The translations under genes were made by a program, and so were the position numbers. A DNA stretch of 17,527 bases from an uncultured Clostridia bacterium (GTDB taxonomy: Bacteria > Bacillota > Clostridia > Christensenellales > Borkfalkiaceae), in NCBI GenBank assembly GCA_905235815.1, contig CAJOMT010000014.1:1-17527 (forward strand), in the 5' to 3' direction. Shown here piece by piece: positions 8,410 through 15,437 of this stretch; within the stretch, counting starts at the first letter, position 1; every line of letters begins with the position of its first letter. The notes below the pieces were generated by a model. The model did no database searches and was not told the origin of the DNA. It worked only from the letters and a program-made list of their open reading frames with translations.

Positions 8410-8703
8410 TTAATTTGCATTTTCGATTATTGCTTTTGCAAGATTGGCGTCGGTTACCGCCGCAACCTTACAATTTTCTTTGCCGACGTACTCGCCGAGC
8501 GTTGCGTCCTTTATTTCAATTATCGGACAATTGAATTTTATCGCAAATTTCTTTGCATCGTCTTTGGTATTGTCTGACGCCGTATGGCAAACGGCAATCA
8601 AAAACACTCCCTTTTTCAGAGTTTTTATCGTGTTGAGTCCGCTCCTTAAGTTGCCGCTTTTTACTGCAAACCCGAAATACGAACTCAATTTAGCGTTTTT
8701 CAA
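8410..8703 (-). CDS. ylxQ: L7Ae/L30e-family RNA-binding protein YlxQ
   Basis: This 97-residue protein sits where YlxQ is found in Bacillota, between ylxR and infB. It has the L7Ae/L30e pattern: SSYFGFAVKSGNLRSGLNTI at residues 7-26 and the GVFLIAVCHTASDNTKDDAKKFA block around residues 32-54. YlxQ proteins bind RNA, probably kink-turn-like folds; the exact cellular role is not settled. Translation appears to start at a TTG at 8703-8701, supported by a strong GAGGAGG six bases upstream, lying inside the ylxR end. The two genes overlap by 14 bases, so synthesis is probably coupled. Confidence 0.9.
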   Translation of the reverse strand: MKNAKLSSYFGFAVKSGNLRSGLNTIKTLKKGVFLIAVCHTASDNTKDDAKKFAIKFNCPIIEIKDATLGEYVGKENCKVAAVTDANLAKAIIENAN

Positions 8704-8956
8704 GAATTGCCTCCTCTACTTTATCGTAGACTTCCGAAGGCACTGCGATTTTAAACGCACGGTCGAGCGATTTGGATTTTTTAAATTTCTTCATACACTC
8801 CGCGCCGCCGCATAAATACGCACCTCTGCCGTCGGCTTTGCCCGTCAAGTCGACGAAAATACCGTCTTGACTTTTGACGACTCTTATGAGTTCCCTTTTG
8901 GGAAATTCATTTCGGCAACATATACAAGTCCTCGTCGGAACTTTCTTATCCGGCAT
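8690..8956 (-). CDS. rnpM: YlxR family RNA-binding protein (RnpM, RNase P modulator)
   Basis: The 88-residue protein carries the YlxR signature: PTRTCICCRNEFPKRELIR at residues 7-25, and GKADGRGAYLCGGAECMKK with the conserved GRGAY-x-C motif. The Cys pairs resemble a degenerate zinc site. In B. subtilis the YlxR protein binds RNase P RNA and modulates its activity, hence the newer name RnpM; function here is by family. Its ATG shares one base with the nusA stop (TAATG), with GAGGA nine bases upstream of the ATG. It overlaps ylxQ downstream. Confidence 0.93.
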   Translation of the reverse strand: MPDKKVPTRTCICCRNEFPKRELIRVVKSQDGIFVDLTGKADGRGAYLCGGAECMKKFKKSKSLDRAFKIAVPSEVYDKVEEAILEKR

Positions 8957-10122
8957 TATAATTCCTCGTCAGGTAAATCTGCGATTTCGGCCTCGAAATC
9001 GGCAAGCTCATCGCCAATGTTCGGCATTTCGACGGCTTCTTCACTTTGTGCGTCTTCCTTTTCCGCAGCTTCTTCTTCCGCTCTCGCCTTGCTCTCGCTC
9101 TTTACGTCGATTTTCCACCCCGTAAGTCTTGCGGCAAGTCTGGCGTTTTGTCCGTCCCTACCGATTGCAAGCGATAATTTATCGTCCGGAACTACTACTT
9201 TGGCGACCTTTTCACCTTCGATTGCGCTGACTCTCAACACTTTTGCCGGCGACAATGCTTTTGCTATAAATTCAAGCGGATCGTCGCTCCAAAGTATTAT
9301 ATCTATCTTTTCTCCGCCGAGTTCTCTTACTACTTCGTTTACTCTTGCGCCCTTCGTTCCGACGCAGGCGCCCAAAGCGTCGATGTTCGGATCGTTGCTG
9401 AGAATTGCAATTTTAGTCCTCTGTCCCGGTTCTCTCGAAACGGCTTTAATGGTAACTATACCTTGCGCTATTTCGGGAACTACGTTCTCAAATAATTTCT
9501 TTACCAGTCCCGGTGAAGTACGGGAAACGAGTATTTGAGCATTCTTGCCAATCGTCCTCACCTTTTTGACGTAAACCATCATTTTGTCGTTTACGTTGTA
9601 TTTTTCGCCGGGAGTCTGATCTTGCGGCAACATTACCGCCTCTATTTCTCCCGCACCGATTTCGACATATATATTCTTATCTTCGATTTTTCTTATCGTG
9701 CATGCCTTTATCTCGTTTTCCTTATCCTCGAATTCGGCAAGCGTATTGTCTCTCTCGGTTTCACGGAGTTTTTGAAGTACGACCTGCTTTGCTGTCTGCG
9801 CCGCTATTCTGCCGAAATCTTTTGGCTTAAACTCCTCTTTTAACTTGTCGCCGACTTTGATACTTTTCTTGAAAGTTTTTGCTTCTTCCAAAGAAATTTC
9901 TTTGTCCGGATCCTCAACTTCTTCGACGACGGTCTTTACTGCGTAAAACGTAACCGTATCCTTTTCCGGATTCATTTCTATAACGACGTCTCTTGCGTCG
10001 CCCATATTCTTTTTATAGGCGATAACGAGCGCATTCGTCAAAGTATCAAGCAAAACGTCTTCCTTGATTCCCTTTTCCCTTGTAAGATCTTCTATCGCAA
10101 GAAAGAAATCTTTATTTTTCAT
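8956..10122 (-). CDS. nusA: Transcription termination/antitermination factor NusA
   Basis: NusA binds RNA polymerase and nascent RNA, enhancing pausing and intrinsic termination. The 388-residue protein has the polymerase-binding N-terminal domain (about 1-125), an S1 domain (about 130-200), KH1 with GACVGTKGARVNEVVREL and KH2 with LSLAIGRDGQNARLAARLTG. It ends with about 40 acidic residues. It lacks the two C-terminal acidic repeats of E. coli NusA, as usual for Bacillota. GGAG lies eight bases upstream of the ATG, and the gap from rimP is 22 bases. The gene is transcribed with rimP from the promoter at 10679-10707, so its product may control its own leader hairpin. Confidence 0.98.
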   Translation of the reverse strand: MKNKDFFLAIEDLTREKGIKEDVLLDTLTNALVIAYKKNMGDARDVVIEMNPEKDTVTFYAVKTVVEEVEDPDKEISLEEAKTFKKSIKVGDKLKEEFKPKDFGRIAAQTAKQVVLQKLRETERDNTLAEFEDKENEIKACTIRKIEDKNIYVEIGAGEIEAVMLPQDQTPGEKYNVNDKMMVYVKKVRTIGKNAQILVSRTSPGLVKKLFENVVPEIAQGIVTIKAVSREPGQRTKIAILSNDPNIDALGACVGTKGARVNEVVRELGGEKIDIILWSDDPLEFIAKALSPAKVLRVSAIEGEKVAKVVVPDDKLSLAIGRDGQNARLAARLTGWKIDVKSESKARAEEEAAEKEDAQSEEAVEMPNIGDELADFEAEIADLPDEEL

Positions 10123-10144
10123 TTTCTTTTCTCCTTTTCCTTGT

Positions 10145-10606
10145 TTAATCGAATTTAATGGCCTCGCATATCTTCGCTATTTTGCTAAGCGGAAGTTTAA
10201 CTTCTTCGCCGCCTAAATCAAGCGTTACGTTCTTGCCGTCGTAATCAACGAGTTCAGCCTCAAAAATTTTAACTCCTTTCATCGGGGCGAACAGTTTTAC
10301 TTCTACGTCGCAACCGATATGCTTTAAAAAGTCTCTTTCGGTTACGAACGGTCTGTCTATCCCCGGACTCGAAACGTTCAGCGTATAAGCCGCACCGTTT
10401 GACGGATCGAGTTCGTCTAAAATCGGATCGATCGCATTGTGAAACTTTTCGCAAGTGTCCAAATCGACTCCGCTTTCCGTATCGATGAATACCGTTAGCG
10501 ACGGGTTCTTTGATATTTTAATTTCGATATCGACTATTTCGATATCCATTTCGTCCGCTATCGGTCTTATCGCCGCCGATACTTCTTCCTTACTTTTAAA
10601 CTTCAT
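10145..10606 (-). CDS. rimP: Ribosome maturation factor RimP
   Basis: RimP assists early assembly of the 30S subunit. From ATG at 10606 the protein has 153 residues, the family norm, starting MKFKSKEEVSAAIRP. The N-terminal domain includes the DIEIVDIEIKIS region, LTVFIDTESGVDLDTCE and the VSSPGIDRPF motif; the C-terminal SH3-like domain ends with LPLSKIAKICEAIKF. An in-frame opening extends 43 codons further upstream to 10735, but it runs through the promoter and leader hairpin. The ATG at 10606 is preceded by GAGGG four bases away and gives the correct length, so I chose it. The gene opens the classic rimP-nusA-infB operon. Confidence 0.95.
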   Translation of the reverse strand: MKFKSKEEVSAAIRPIADEMDIEIVDIEIKISKNPSLTVFIDTESGVDLDTCEKFHNAIDPILDELDPSNGAAYTLNVSSPGIDRPFVTERDFLKHIGCDVEVKLFAPMKGVKIFEAELVDYDGKNVTLDLGGEEVKLPLSKIAKICEAIKFD

Positions 10607-10619
10607 TTTGCCCTCGCAT

Positions 10620-10652
10620 AAAAATTTGAGAGCGAATGAACCGCTCTCAAAT
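10620..10652 (-). terminator. Terminator-like hairpin in the rimP-nusA leader (candidate attenuator)
   Basis: On the minus strand a perfect 10-bp stem, ATTTGAGAGC (10652-10643) with GCTCTCAAAT (10633-10624), encloses a 9-base loop. It is followed by a short T-run (10624-10620) interrupted by A. The rimP ribosome binding site starts five bases later. It lies between the promoter at 10679-10707 and the rimP ATG, so it acts on leader transcripts rather than ending the upstream gene. The AT-rich stem base and short T-run suggest a weak terminator, the type that responds to NusA. B. subtilis is known to autoregulate nusA by leader termination; the same control here is inference. Confidence 0.65.
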
Positions 10653-10678
10653 ACAAGTAAATCATATTCAGCGTTATT

Positions 10679-10707
10679 ATTATAACATATAACGCAGTCT
10701 TTTGCAA
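10679..10707 (-). promoter_or_regulatory. Promoter of the rimP-nusA-infB operon
   Basis: On the minus strand TTGCAA (10707-10702) is separated by 17 bases from a perfect TATAAT (10684-10679), preceded by TGT to make an extended -10. Transcription would start near 10672, about 66 bases before the rimP ATG. It lies just after the stop of the PolC-related gene, so the downstream operon can be expressed independently of ispG and its neighbours. Confidence 0.78.
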
Positions 10708-10718
10708 GCGTTTGCAAG
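10701..10718. repeat. Tandem TTTGCAAG repeat over the -35 of the rimP promoter
   Basis: TTTGCAAG occurs at 10701-10708 and again at 10711-10718, with a 10-base period, about one helical turn. The core TTGCAA is itself palindromic, and the promoter-proximal copy is the -35 element. It could be an operator half-site pair or simply a duplicated -35; no protein can be named. Confidence 0.45.
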
Positions 10719-10731
10719 AACTTTTTTCTTA

Positions 10732-12267
10732 TCAAACACTTTTTTTAATATTCACCATCTCCAAAAACAATTTAGCCGTCGCATGTGCGTCAGACATAGC
10801 TCTATGATGCTCGAACTTTATTCCGAAATAATCGCACACGGTGTTAAGTTTGTAATTCTTTTGCCTTGGCAAAACGCTTATCGCCATAGGCCAAGTGTCT
10901 ATACCTTCGTTCTTGAAGTCATAGCCCGAATCCTTCGCCATATATTTTATGAATTGATAGTCGAATTCGAGATTGTGCGCCACTATCGCAGAGCCGTAAC
11001 AAAACTTATAAAAATCGGGCAACACATCGGCAAATACAGGCATATCTTTCACCATTTTATCGTCAATTCCCGTCAAAGCGGTTATCTCATCGCTTATAGG
11101 CACCTCAGGGTTTATCAGAGTTTGGAATTTCTCCGTTATCTTGCCGTCAACAATTTTTACCGCGCCGATCTCCGTTATTTTATCCCCTTGAAAATATTTT
11201 ATTCCCGTGGTTTCTATATCCACTACCACGAACGTCCTACCCAAAAGACACTCCGGCACAGGCCTTTCTTCCTCAAATAATCCCGCTTGCGAATACTCGA
11301 CGATAGGCTCCGGAAATACGAGTTTATACTCGGCGGGTACGGGCTTGCTCTCTTTTTCGCGATAAACGAAATTTTCGGGAAATTCACAATATGATAGGTC
11401 TTTGATTTTAAAACTCGGCGCACCGTTGAACGTTTCGAGTTCGCCCCTCACTAAAATACTGCTGCCCACTTGCAATTTCTGTATTTTGGAAAGTTTCTCT
11501 TTGTTCATAAATATTTTGCCTGAAATTTTTCCCGTGGTATCGTCTATCTCGACTACATAATACGTTTTCCCAGACTTTGCTACTCTCTCGTTTATCGAAT
11601 TTATCTTTCCGGCAAAAGAAAAAACACCTTCAACGTTCCTTGCGTCCTCTATGTAAACCGCTTCCCCGTCGATCTCGTCGCCCCAAAGTCTTACGACGTC
11701 TTTTACCTCATAAGTCCTCAGAGTTTCGCTGCGTACCACGTCGATTGGAGTATCATCTTTCAAAATACTTATGTCGGCATCTGTTTTGCCGACGCAATTC
11801 ATGCTCCCGCTAAACTCAATACAAAATTTTTCTTCGAGATACTCGCAAATTCTATCCGCCACGCCGTTTGCTTCGGCGTATCTGTAAACGTCCTCGTCGC
11901 AGTCGATGGAAAAATTACAAGTTTCTTCGACAAAATCTACATTTATGCAATTTTTTCGTATATACGGCGAAACGGACATAAACTCCGATTTGATAAATTC
12001 ATCTATACTCTTTTTGACGAGATCGGAATCAGCAACGACTTTTTTAAACTCGACGCAGACTGTAAATCTCGGCGGCACTACCTCTTTTAAAACCTCTTTT
12101 ACCCTTTCTTCATCATCTTTATTGACTGCTTTATTACAGATAAAGCGAAAGACAGCCACGTCGGTTTTTTTATCTATCCCGACTTCGCTGCGTTTCGCCA
12201 TTCGCAAATTTTCACTTATATTATGTATTTTATTTATTATTTCGCTTTGTTTAGTTTTGTTCGACAA
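10732..12267 (-). CDS. PolC-derived protein: N-terminal domain, OB fold and DEDDh 3'-5' exonuclease, no polymerase
   Basis: The 511-residue protein occupies the polC position between ispG and rimP but is about one third of PolC length. Residues 1 to about 165 resemble the PolC N-terminal domain. Residues 186 to about 297 form an OB fold with GKTYYVVEIDDTTGKISGKI. A proline-rich linker follows to about 345. The exonuclease spans about 346-505 and is complete: Asp350/Glu352 in VVDIETTG, Asp436 in AHNLEFD, and His488/Asp493 in HRAMSDA; YKLNTVC recalls HRLNTLC of Bacillus PolC. The PHP segments that flank the exonuclease in PolC and the whole polymerase region are absent, and there is no room for remnants before the rimP promoter. 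The linker carries QAGLF at 327-331, like a sliding-clamp-binding motif. Translation probably starts at TTG 12267 inside the ispG end, with AGAGGA 12 bases upstream. Function is inferred: a stand-alone proofreading or repair exonuclease. Confidence 0.85.
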   Translation of the reverse strand: MSNKTKQSEIINKIHNISENLRMAKRSEVGIDKKTDVAVFRFICNKAVNKDDEERVKEVLKEVVPPRFTVCVEFKKVVADSDLVKKSIDEFIKSEFMSVSPYIRKNCINVDFVEETCNFSIDCDEDVYRYAEANGVADRICEYLEEKFCIEFSGSMNCVGKTDADISILKDDTPIDVVRSETLRTYEVKDVVRLWGDEIDGEAVYIEDARNVEGVFSFAGKINSINERVAKSGKTYYVVEIDDTTGKISGKIFMNKEKLSKIQKLQVGSSILVRGELETFNGAPSFKIKDLSYCEFPENFVYREKESKPVPAEYKLVFPEPIVEYSQAGLFEEERPVPECLLGRTFVVVDIETTGIKYFQGDKITEIGAVKIVDGKITEKFQTLINPEVPISDEITALTGIDDKMVKDMPVFADVLPDFYKFCYGSAIVAHNLEFDYQFIKYMAKDSGYDFKNEGIDTWPMAISVLPRQKNYKLNTVCDYFGIKFEHHRAMSDAHATAKLFLEMVNIKKSV

Positions 12268-13297
12268 GTTTTTTCAATTCCTCTAAAAATTCTTCTTCCG
12301 CACGCTCAAACGGCACTTTTTTATAAATTTCGCCGTTCTTGAAAAAAGCGCAAATTCCACCGCCTCCGGCGATACCTAAGTCGCAATCTTTCGCCTCGCC
12401 CGGTCCGTTTACGACGCACCCCATTACGGCAATTTTCAACGGTTTTTTCAAGTCGGCGGTGAGTTCTTCGACTTTATGCGCAAGACCTATACTGTCGTAT
12501 TCTGTCCTTCCGCAAGTAGGACAAGATATGACTTCAACGTAATTTTCGTCAAGTCCGACGCTCCTTAAAATTCTCTTAGCCGCAATAATTTCCTCTCTCG
12601 GATCGGCGGTAAGCGAAACTCTTATCGTATCGCCTATCCCGTCTAATAAAAGAGAGCCTATGCCGATACTGCTTTTTACTATGCCCATATCCGTCGTTCC
12701 TGCCTCTGTAACGCCCAAATGCAATGGATAATCGGTTTTTTCGGCAAGATAGCGGTATGTTTTTACGGTCAACGGCACGGACGACGCTTTTGCGGATATA
12801 ACGATATTATCAACTCCGTATTTTTCTAAAATCAAAACGTTTTTAAGAGCGCTTTCGGCAAGAGAGATTTCATTTTTACCGTATTTTTCGTACAATTCCT
12901 TTTCTATACTTCCGGAATTAGAGCCTACCCTTACGGCAACGCCGTTGGATTTAACCGCCCTCGCAACTTCTGCAACTTTTTCCTCTCCGCCTATATTCCC
13001 CGGGTTTATTCTGATTTTATCGACGCCGCCGTCTATCGCCATCAACGCATATCTGTAATTAAAATGAATGTCAGCGACGAGCGGAATATGGATCCTTTTT
13101 TTGATTTCAGCAATCGCCTTTGCGTCATCTTCATCTTTTACAGACACTCTGACTATGTCGCAACCAAGATTTTCAAAATCTGCAATTTGCCTTGTAACTT
13201 CTTCAATTTTTGAAGTTTTTATGTTACACATAGTTTGAATGGCAACCTTATTGTTTCCACCCAATAGCACATTGCCTACGCTAACAATTTTACTCAT
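12251..13297 (-). CDS. ispG: 4-hydroxy-3-methylbut-2-enyl diphosphate synthase (flavodoxin)
   Basis: IspG carries out the penultimate step of the MEP isoprenoid pathway, using a 4Fe-4S cluster. The protein has the TIM-barrel part beginning VSVGNVLLGGNNKVAIQTM, with DIVRVSVKDEDDAKA and VADIHFNYRYAL. The C-terminal cluster domain shows Cys259 and Cys262 in SCPTCGR, Cys294 in GCVVNGPGE and Glu301, matching the three-Cys-one-Glu cluster ligation of the family. I place the start at ATG 13297 (348 residues), preceded by AGAGGT; an ATG seven codons earlier at 13318 has no ribosome binding site. The gene overlaps coaX by eight bases and the PolC-derived gene by 17. Usual clostridial neighbours dxr and rseP are not next to it. 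Confidence 0.97.
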   Translation of the reverse strand: MSKIVSVGNVLLGGNNKVAIQTMCNIKTSKIEEVTRQIADFENLGCDIVRVSVKDEDDAKAIAEIKKRIHIPLVADIHFNYRYALMAIDGGVDKIRINPGNIGGEEKVAEVARAVKSNGVAVRVGSNSGSIEKELYEKYGKNEISLAESALKNVLILEKYGVDNIVISAKASSVPLTVKTYRYLAEKTDYPLHLGVTEAGTTDMGIVKSSIGIGSLLLDGIGDTIRVSLTADPREEIIAAKRILRSVGLDENYVEVISCPTCGRTEYDSIGLAHKVEELTADLKKPLKIAVMGCVVNGPGEAKDCDLGIAGGGGICAFFKNGEIYKKVPFERAEEEFLEELKKLVEQN

Positions 13298-14078
13298 CTT
13301 TACCTCTGTTGAGTTCATAAATGGTCTTTAATCCGTTTAAGGTCAACGTTCTGTCTACGATGTCTATACAGTCGGCTTCGTTTTTGATTATACCGGACAT
13401 TCCGCCCGTTGCCACAACCAACGTATCTTCCCTGCCGAGTTCGGCTTTTATTTTGGAAACGATATTCTGAACGAGCCCTGCAAAACCGAAAATCATTCCC
13501 GCCTTCATACAGTTTACCGTATTTTTTGCTATTATCGAAGGCGGCGTGTCGAGTTCTATGCCCGGCAAGTTGGCTGTACCGTTTACGAGAGAATCGAGCG
13601 AGCCTTTTATACCGGGCGCTATCACTGCGCCAATGAGTTCGCCGCTATCCGAAATTATATCAAAAGTTGTTGCCGTACCGAAATCTATACATATAATCGG
13701 CTTCCCCTTGCCGCCATAACGCTTTATTGCGCTCACGGAATCAACTATAATATCCGCCCCGACTTCTCTGCTGTTGTCGACCTTTATGTTTAAACCTGTT
13801 TTTACGCCGGGCCCGACTATCAGGGGCGTCAGTCCGAGATAGTCTCTGCACATATGCTCCATTGTGTAGTTCAATGACGGAATTACCGATGACATTATTG
13901 CGCCGGTTATCGAGGACTTCGATATGTTTGCAGATTTCAGCAAATCTCTTACGATTACGCCGTATTCGTCCGACGTAATATATTTTTGAGAGGACACTCT
14001 GAACGTTGCCTTTAACTCATCGCCGTCGAACACGGCGTATTTGATATTGGTATTACCTATATCGATACAAAAAATCAT
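13290..14078 (-). CDS. coaX: Type III pantothenate kinase
   Basis: CoaX phosphorylates pantothenate, the first step of coenzyme A synthesis; type III enzymes need a monovalent cation and are not inhibited by CoA. The 262-residue protein starts with the ASKHA phosphate-binding loop CIDIGNTNIK (Asp6). It has Asp109 in VGADIIVDSV, matching the catalytic GAD motif, and the second acidic loop CIDFGTATTFD. The GXVIAPGI block and VVATGGMSG near the C terminus complete the family pattern. The usual Arg after GAD is Ile, a substitution I believe occurs in other clostridial members. A strong AAGGAG that overlaps the stop of the upstream transporter gene precedes the ATG. Adjacency to an ECF S component suggests a pantothenate uptake and trapping pair. 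Confidence 0.95.
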   Translation of the reverse strand: MIFCIDIGNTNIKYAVFDGDELKATFRVSSQKYITSDEYGVIVRDLLKSANISKSSITGAIMSSVIPSLNYTMEHMCRDYLGLTPLIVGPGVKTGLNIKVDNSREVGADIIVDSVSAIKRYGGKGKPIICIDFGTATTFDIISDSGELIGAVIAPGIKGSLDSLVNGTANLPGIELDTPPSIIAKNTVNCMKAGMIFGFAGLVQNIVSKIKAELGREDTLVVATGGMSGIIKNEADCIDIVDRTLTLNGLKTIYELNRGKDE

Positions 14079-14086
14079 ATAACTCC

Positions 14087-14689
14087 TTAACGTTTCTCAA
14101 ATATTTCTATTACACGATGTATCGCGGGAGCCAAAAGCACGTTTATGCCAAGTTCTATGAAAAAGTTCCACGATACTACAAATACGAGTATCACATAAAC
14201 AATATTATGCCCCGCAGTATTTACTTCTGCCGATTGTAAATATTCCAATAAAGGACTTTTGAGAAGCAACATTCCCAAGACAAATACTCCTGTATTGACT
14301 ATCGGTACGACCGCCGCAGAAATAAACGTTGCTAAATATTTGTTCTTGCTAAGCCACTTATAAACCAAAGCGCCTGCGCCGCCGGCAAGTGTCGTTTTTA
14401 ATATGCAAACAATACTTAAAATTACAGGATTTGCCATAAACAAAGCCTGCGTAAAAGGTTCAAACCCCGTAATACCTTGAAGTAATATTATAATTCCGAT
14501 AATTGCACCGAGTCCGAGCGAATACCAAACGCCTAAAATCATTCCGCATAAAACCAAGGGAACAAGCGTCATATTTATATTCACCGGTCCGATATGCATG
14601 TAACCGCTAAGAAATAGCAGTATTACGGTAAGTGCCGTTAAAACGGCAAAGTATGCCAGCTTTTTTGCCGACGTCATCTGTTTTTGCAT
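14087..14689 (-). CDS. ECF transporter S component, probably for pantothenate
   Basis: This 200-residue protein has about six hydrophobic helices and the S-component pattern: a short cationic N-terminus with AKKLAYFAVLTALTVIL, then INMTLVPLVLCGMILG and GAIIGIIILLQGITGFEP. S components bind a vitamin and dock onto a shared EcfT-EcfA module, which is not in this window. Position immediately before coaX, with an 8-base gap and the coaX ribosome binding site overlapping its stop, points to pantothenate as substrate (PanT-like). This is inference from context; other B vitamins remain possible. The start is ATG 14689, supported by GGAGG five bases upstream; an in-frame TTG four codons earlier would lie over that site and is rejected. 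Confidence 0.85.
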   Translation of the reverse strand: MQKQMTSAKKLAYFAVLTALTVILLFLSGYMHIGPVNINMTLVPLVLCGMILGVWYSLGLGAIIGIIILLQGITGFEPFTQALFMANPVILSIVCILKTTLAGGAGALVYKWLSKNKYLATFISAAVVPIVNTGVFVLGMLLLKSPLLEYLQSAEVNTAGHNIVYVILVFVVSWNFFIELGINVLLAPAIHRVIEIFEKR

Positions 14690-14777
14690 TTCTGCCTCCA
14701 ATCGGGTTCACGACGGATACCCGTAAGAAAAAAATTATATTTGCTTGTCAGTTCCGAAAGGTAACTGCATTTGCCTT
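14690..14777 (-). promoter_or_regulatory. 88-base leader of the ECF-coaX pair with a possible -10 and two small stems
   Basis: On the minus strand a TATAAT (14739-14734) follows the rpe stop but has no good -35 17 bases upstream. A 5-bp stem (14703-14707 with 14719-14723) ends three bases before the GGAGG of the transporter gene. The CAGTT/AACTG pair near 14750-14768 could form another short stem. No riboswitch consensus is recognised. A weak promoter or local translation control is possible; evidence is thin. Confidence 0.3.
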
Positions 14778-15437
14778 TTATTTCAAAGCATTAATAGCGG
14801 ATCTTCTGTCAGAAAAATTGAACACGGCGCTTCCCGCAACCAAGATATCGCAGCCGCTCTTTGCCGCAAGTTTCGACGTGTCGGCGTTTATTCCGCCGTC
14901 GATTTCAAGTTCGCAGTTTAGTTTATTTTTGTCGATAATTTCTCTGATTTTTTCACATTTTACGAGCGTGTCCTCGATGAATTTTTGTCCTCCGAAACCG
15001 GGGAAAACACTCATTACGAGAATCAAGTCGCAATTGGGAATAAATTCTTCTATAAGTTCGACCGAAGTGTCCGGATTGAATGCCAGTCCTGCTTTAACGC
15101 CGAGAGATTTTATTTTAGATAGTACCTCTCCGGTCTTTTCTTTACAAGCCTCGTAGTGTATCGTTATATAATCCGCTCCTGCCTTACCGAACCTCTCTAC
15201 GTAGCGTTCGGGGTTTACTATCATAAGATGACAATCGAGCGGAAGATTCGTAATTTTTCTTATATCTTCAACCATTTTTATTCCGAACGATATATTCGGA
15301 ACGAAAACTCCGTCCATAACGTCTATATGAAGTAAATCCGCTCCGGCGCTCTCAACGTTTTTTATTTCGGCACCCATTTCGGTAAAATTTGCCGATAAAA
15401 TAGACGGGGCTATTTTAATTTTTCTTTCTTTTTGCAT
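14778..15437 (-). CDS. rpe: Ribulose-phosphate 3-epimerase
   Basis: Rpe interconverts ribulose 5-phosphate and xylulose 5-phosphate in the pentose phosphate pathway. From ATG 15437 the protein has 219 residues, the usual size. All family blocks are present: KIAPSILSANF, LHIDVMDGVFVPNISFG with metal-binding His and Asp, LDCHLMIVNPERYVERF, MSVFPGFGGQKF and IDGGINADTSKLAAKSGCDI with the second catalytic Asp. The phosphate site GSAVF closes the barrel. An upstream in-frame ATG at 15473 would add 12 atypical residues and has a poorer site; AAAGGA lies eight to nine bases before 15437. The gene overlaps the end of rsgA by 23 bases. Confidence 0.96.
   Translation of the reverse strand: MQKERKIKIAPSILSANFTEMGAEIKNVESAGADLLHIDVMDGVFVPNISFGIKMVEDIRKITNLPLDCHLMIVNPERYVERFGKAGADYITIHYEACKEKTGEVLSKIKSLGVKAGLAFNPDTSVELIEEFIPNCDLILVMSVFPGFGGQKFIEDTLVKCEKIREIIDKNKLNCELEIDGGINADTSKLAAKSGCDILVAGSAVFNFSDRRSAINALK

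Noticed and set aside
8867..9538. 223-codon plus-strand open frame opposite nusA
   Set aside because: Ser/Ala/Leu-rich low-complexity translation, typical of the antisense of a conserved gene; no ribosome binding site or domain, and nusA on the other strand is certain.
10607..10735. In-frame 43-codon N-terminal extension of RimP
   Set aside because: It runs through the promoter and leader hairpin, has no family similarity, and would make RimP 196 instead of about 153 residues. GAGGG before the ATG at 10606 supports the shorter form.
10702..11280. 192-codon plus-strand open frame opposite the PolC-derived gene
   Set aside because: Begins in the rimP promoter and covers the complement of the exonuclease domain; no recognisable domain. 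It is a shadow of the minus-strand gene.
13298..13318. Upstream ATG for ispG at 13318
   Set aside because: No ribosome binding site precedes it and it would add seven residues not seen in the family; AGAGGT precedes the ATG at 13297.
14690..14777. Vitamin riboswitch ahead of the ECF transporter gene
   Set aside because: The 88-base space is too short for the TPP, FMN or cobalamin classes and shows none of their conserved cores; only two short stems are seen.
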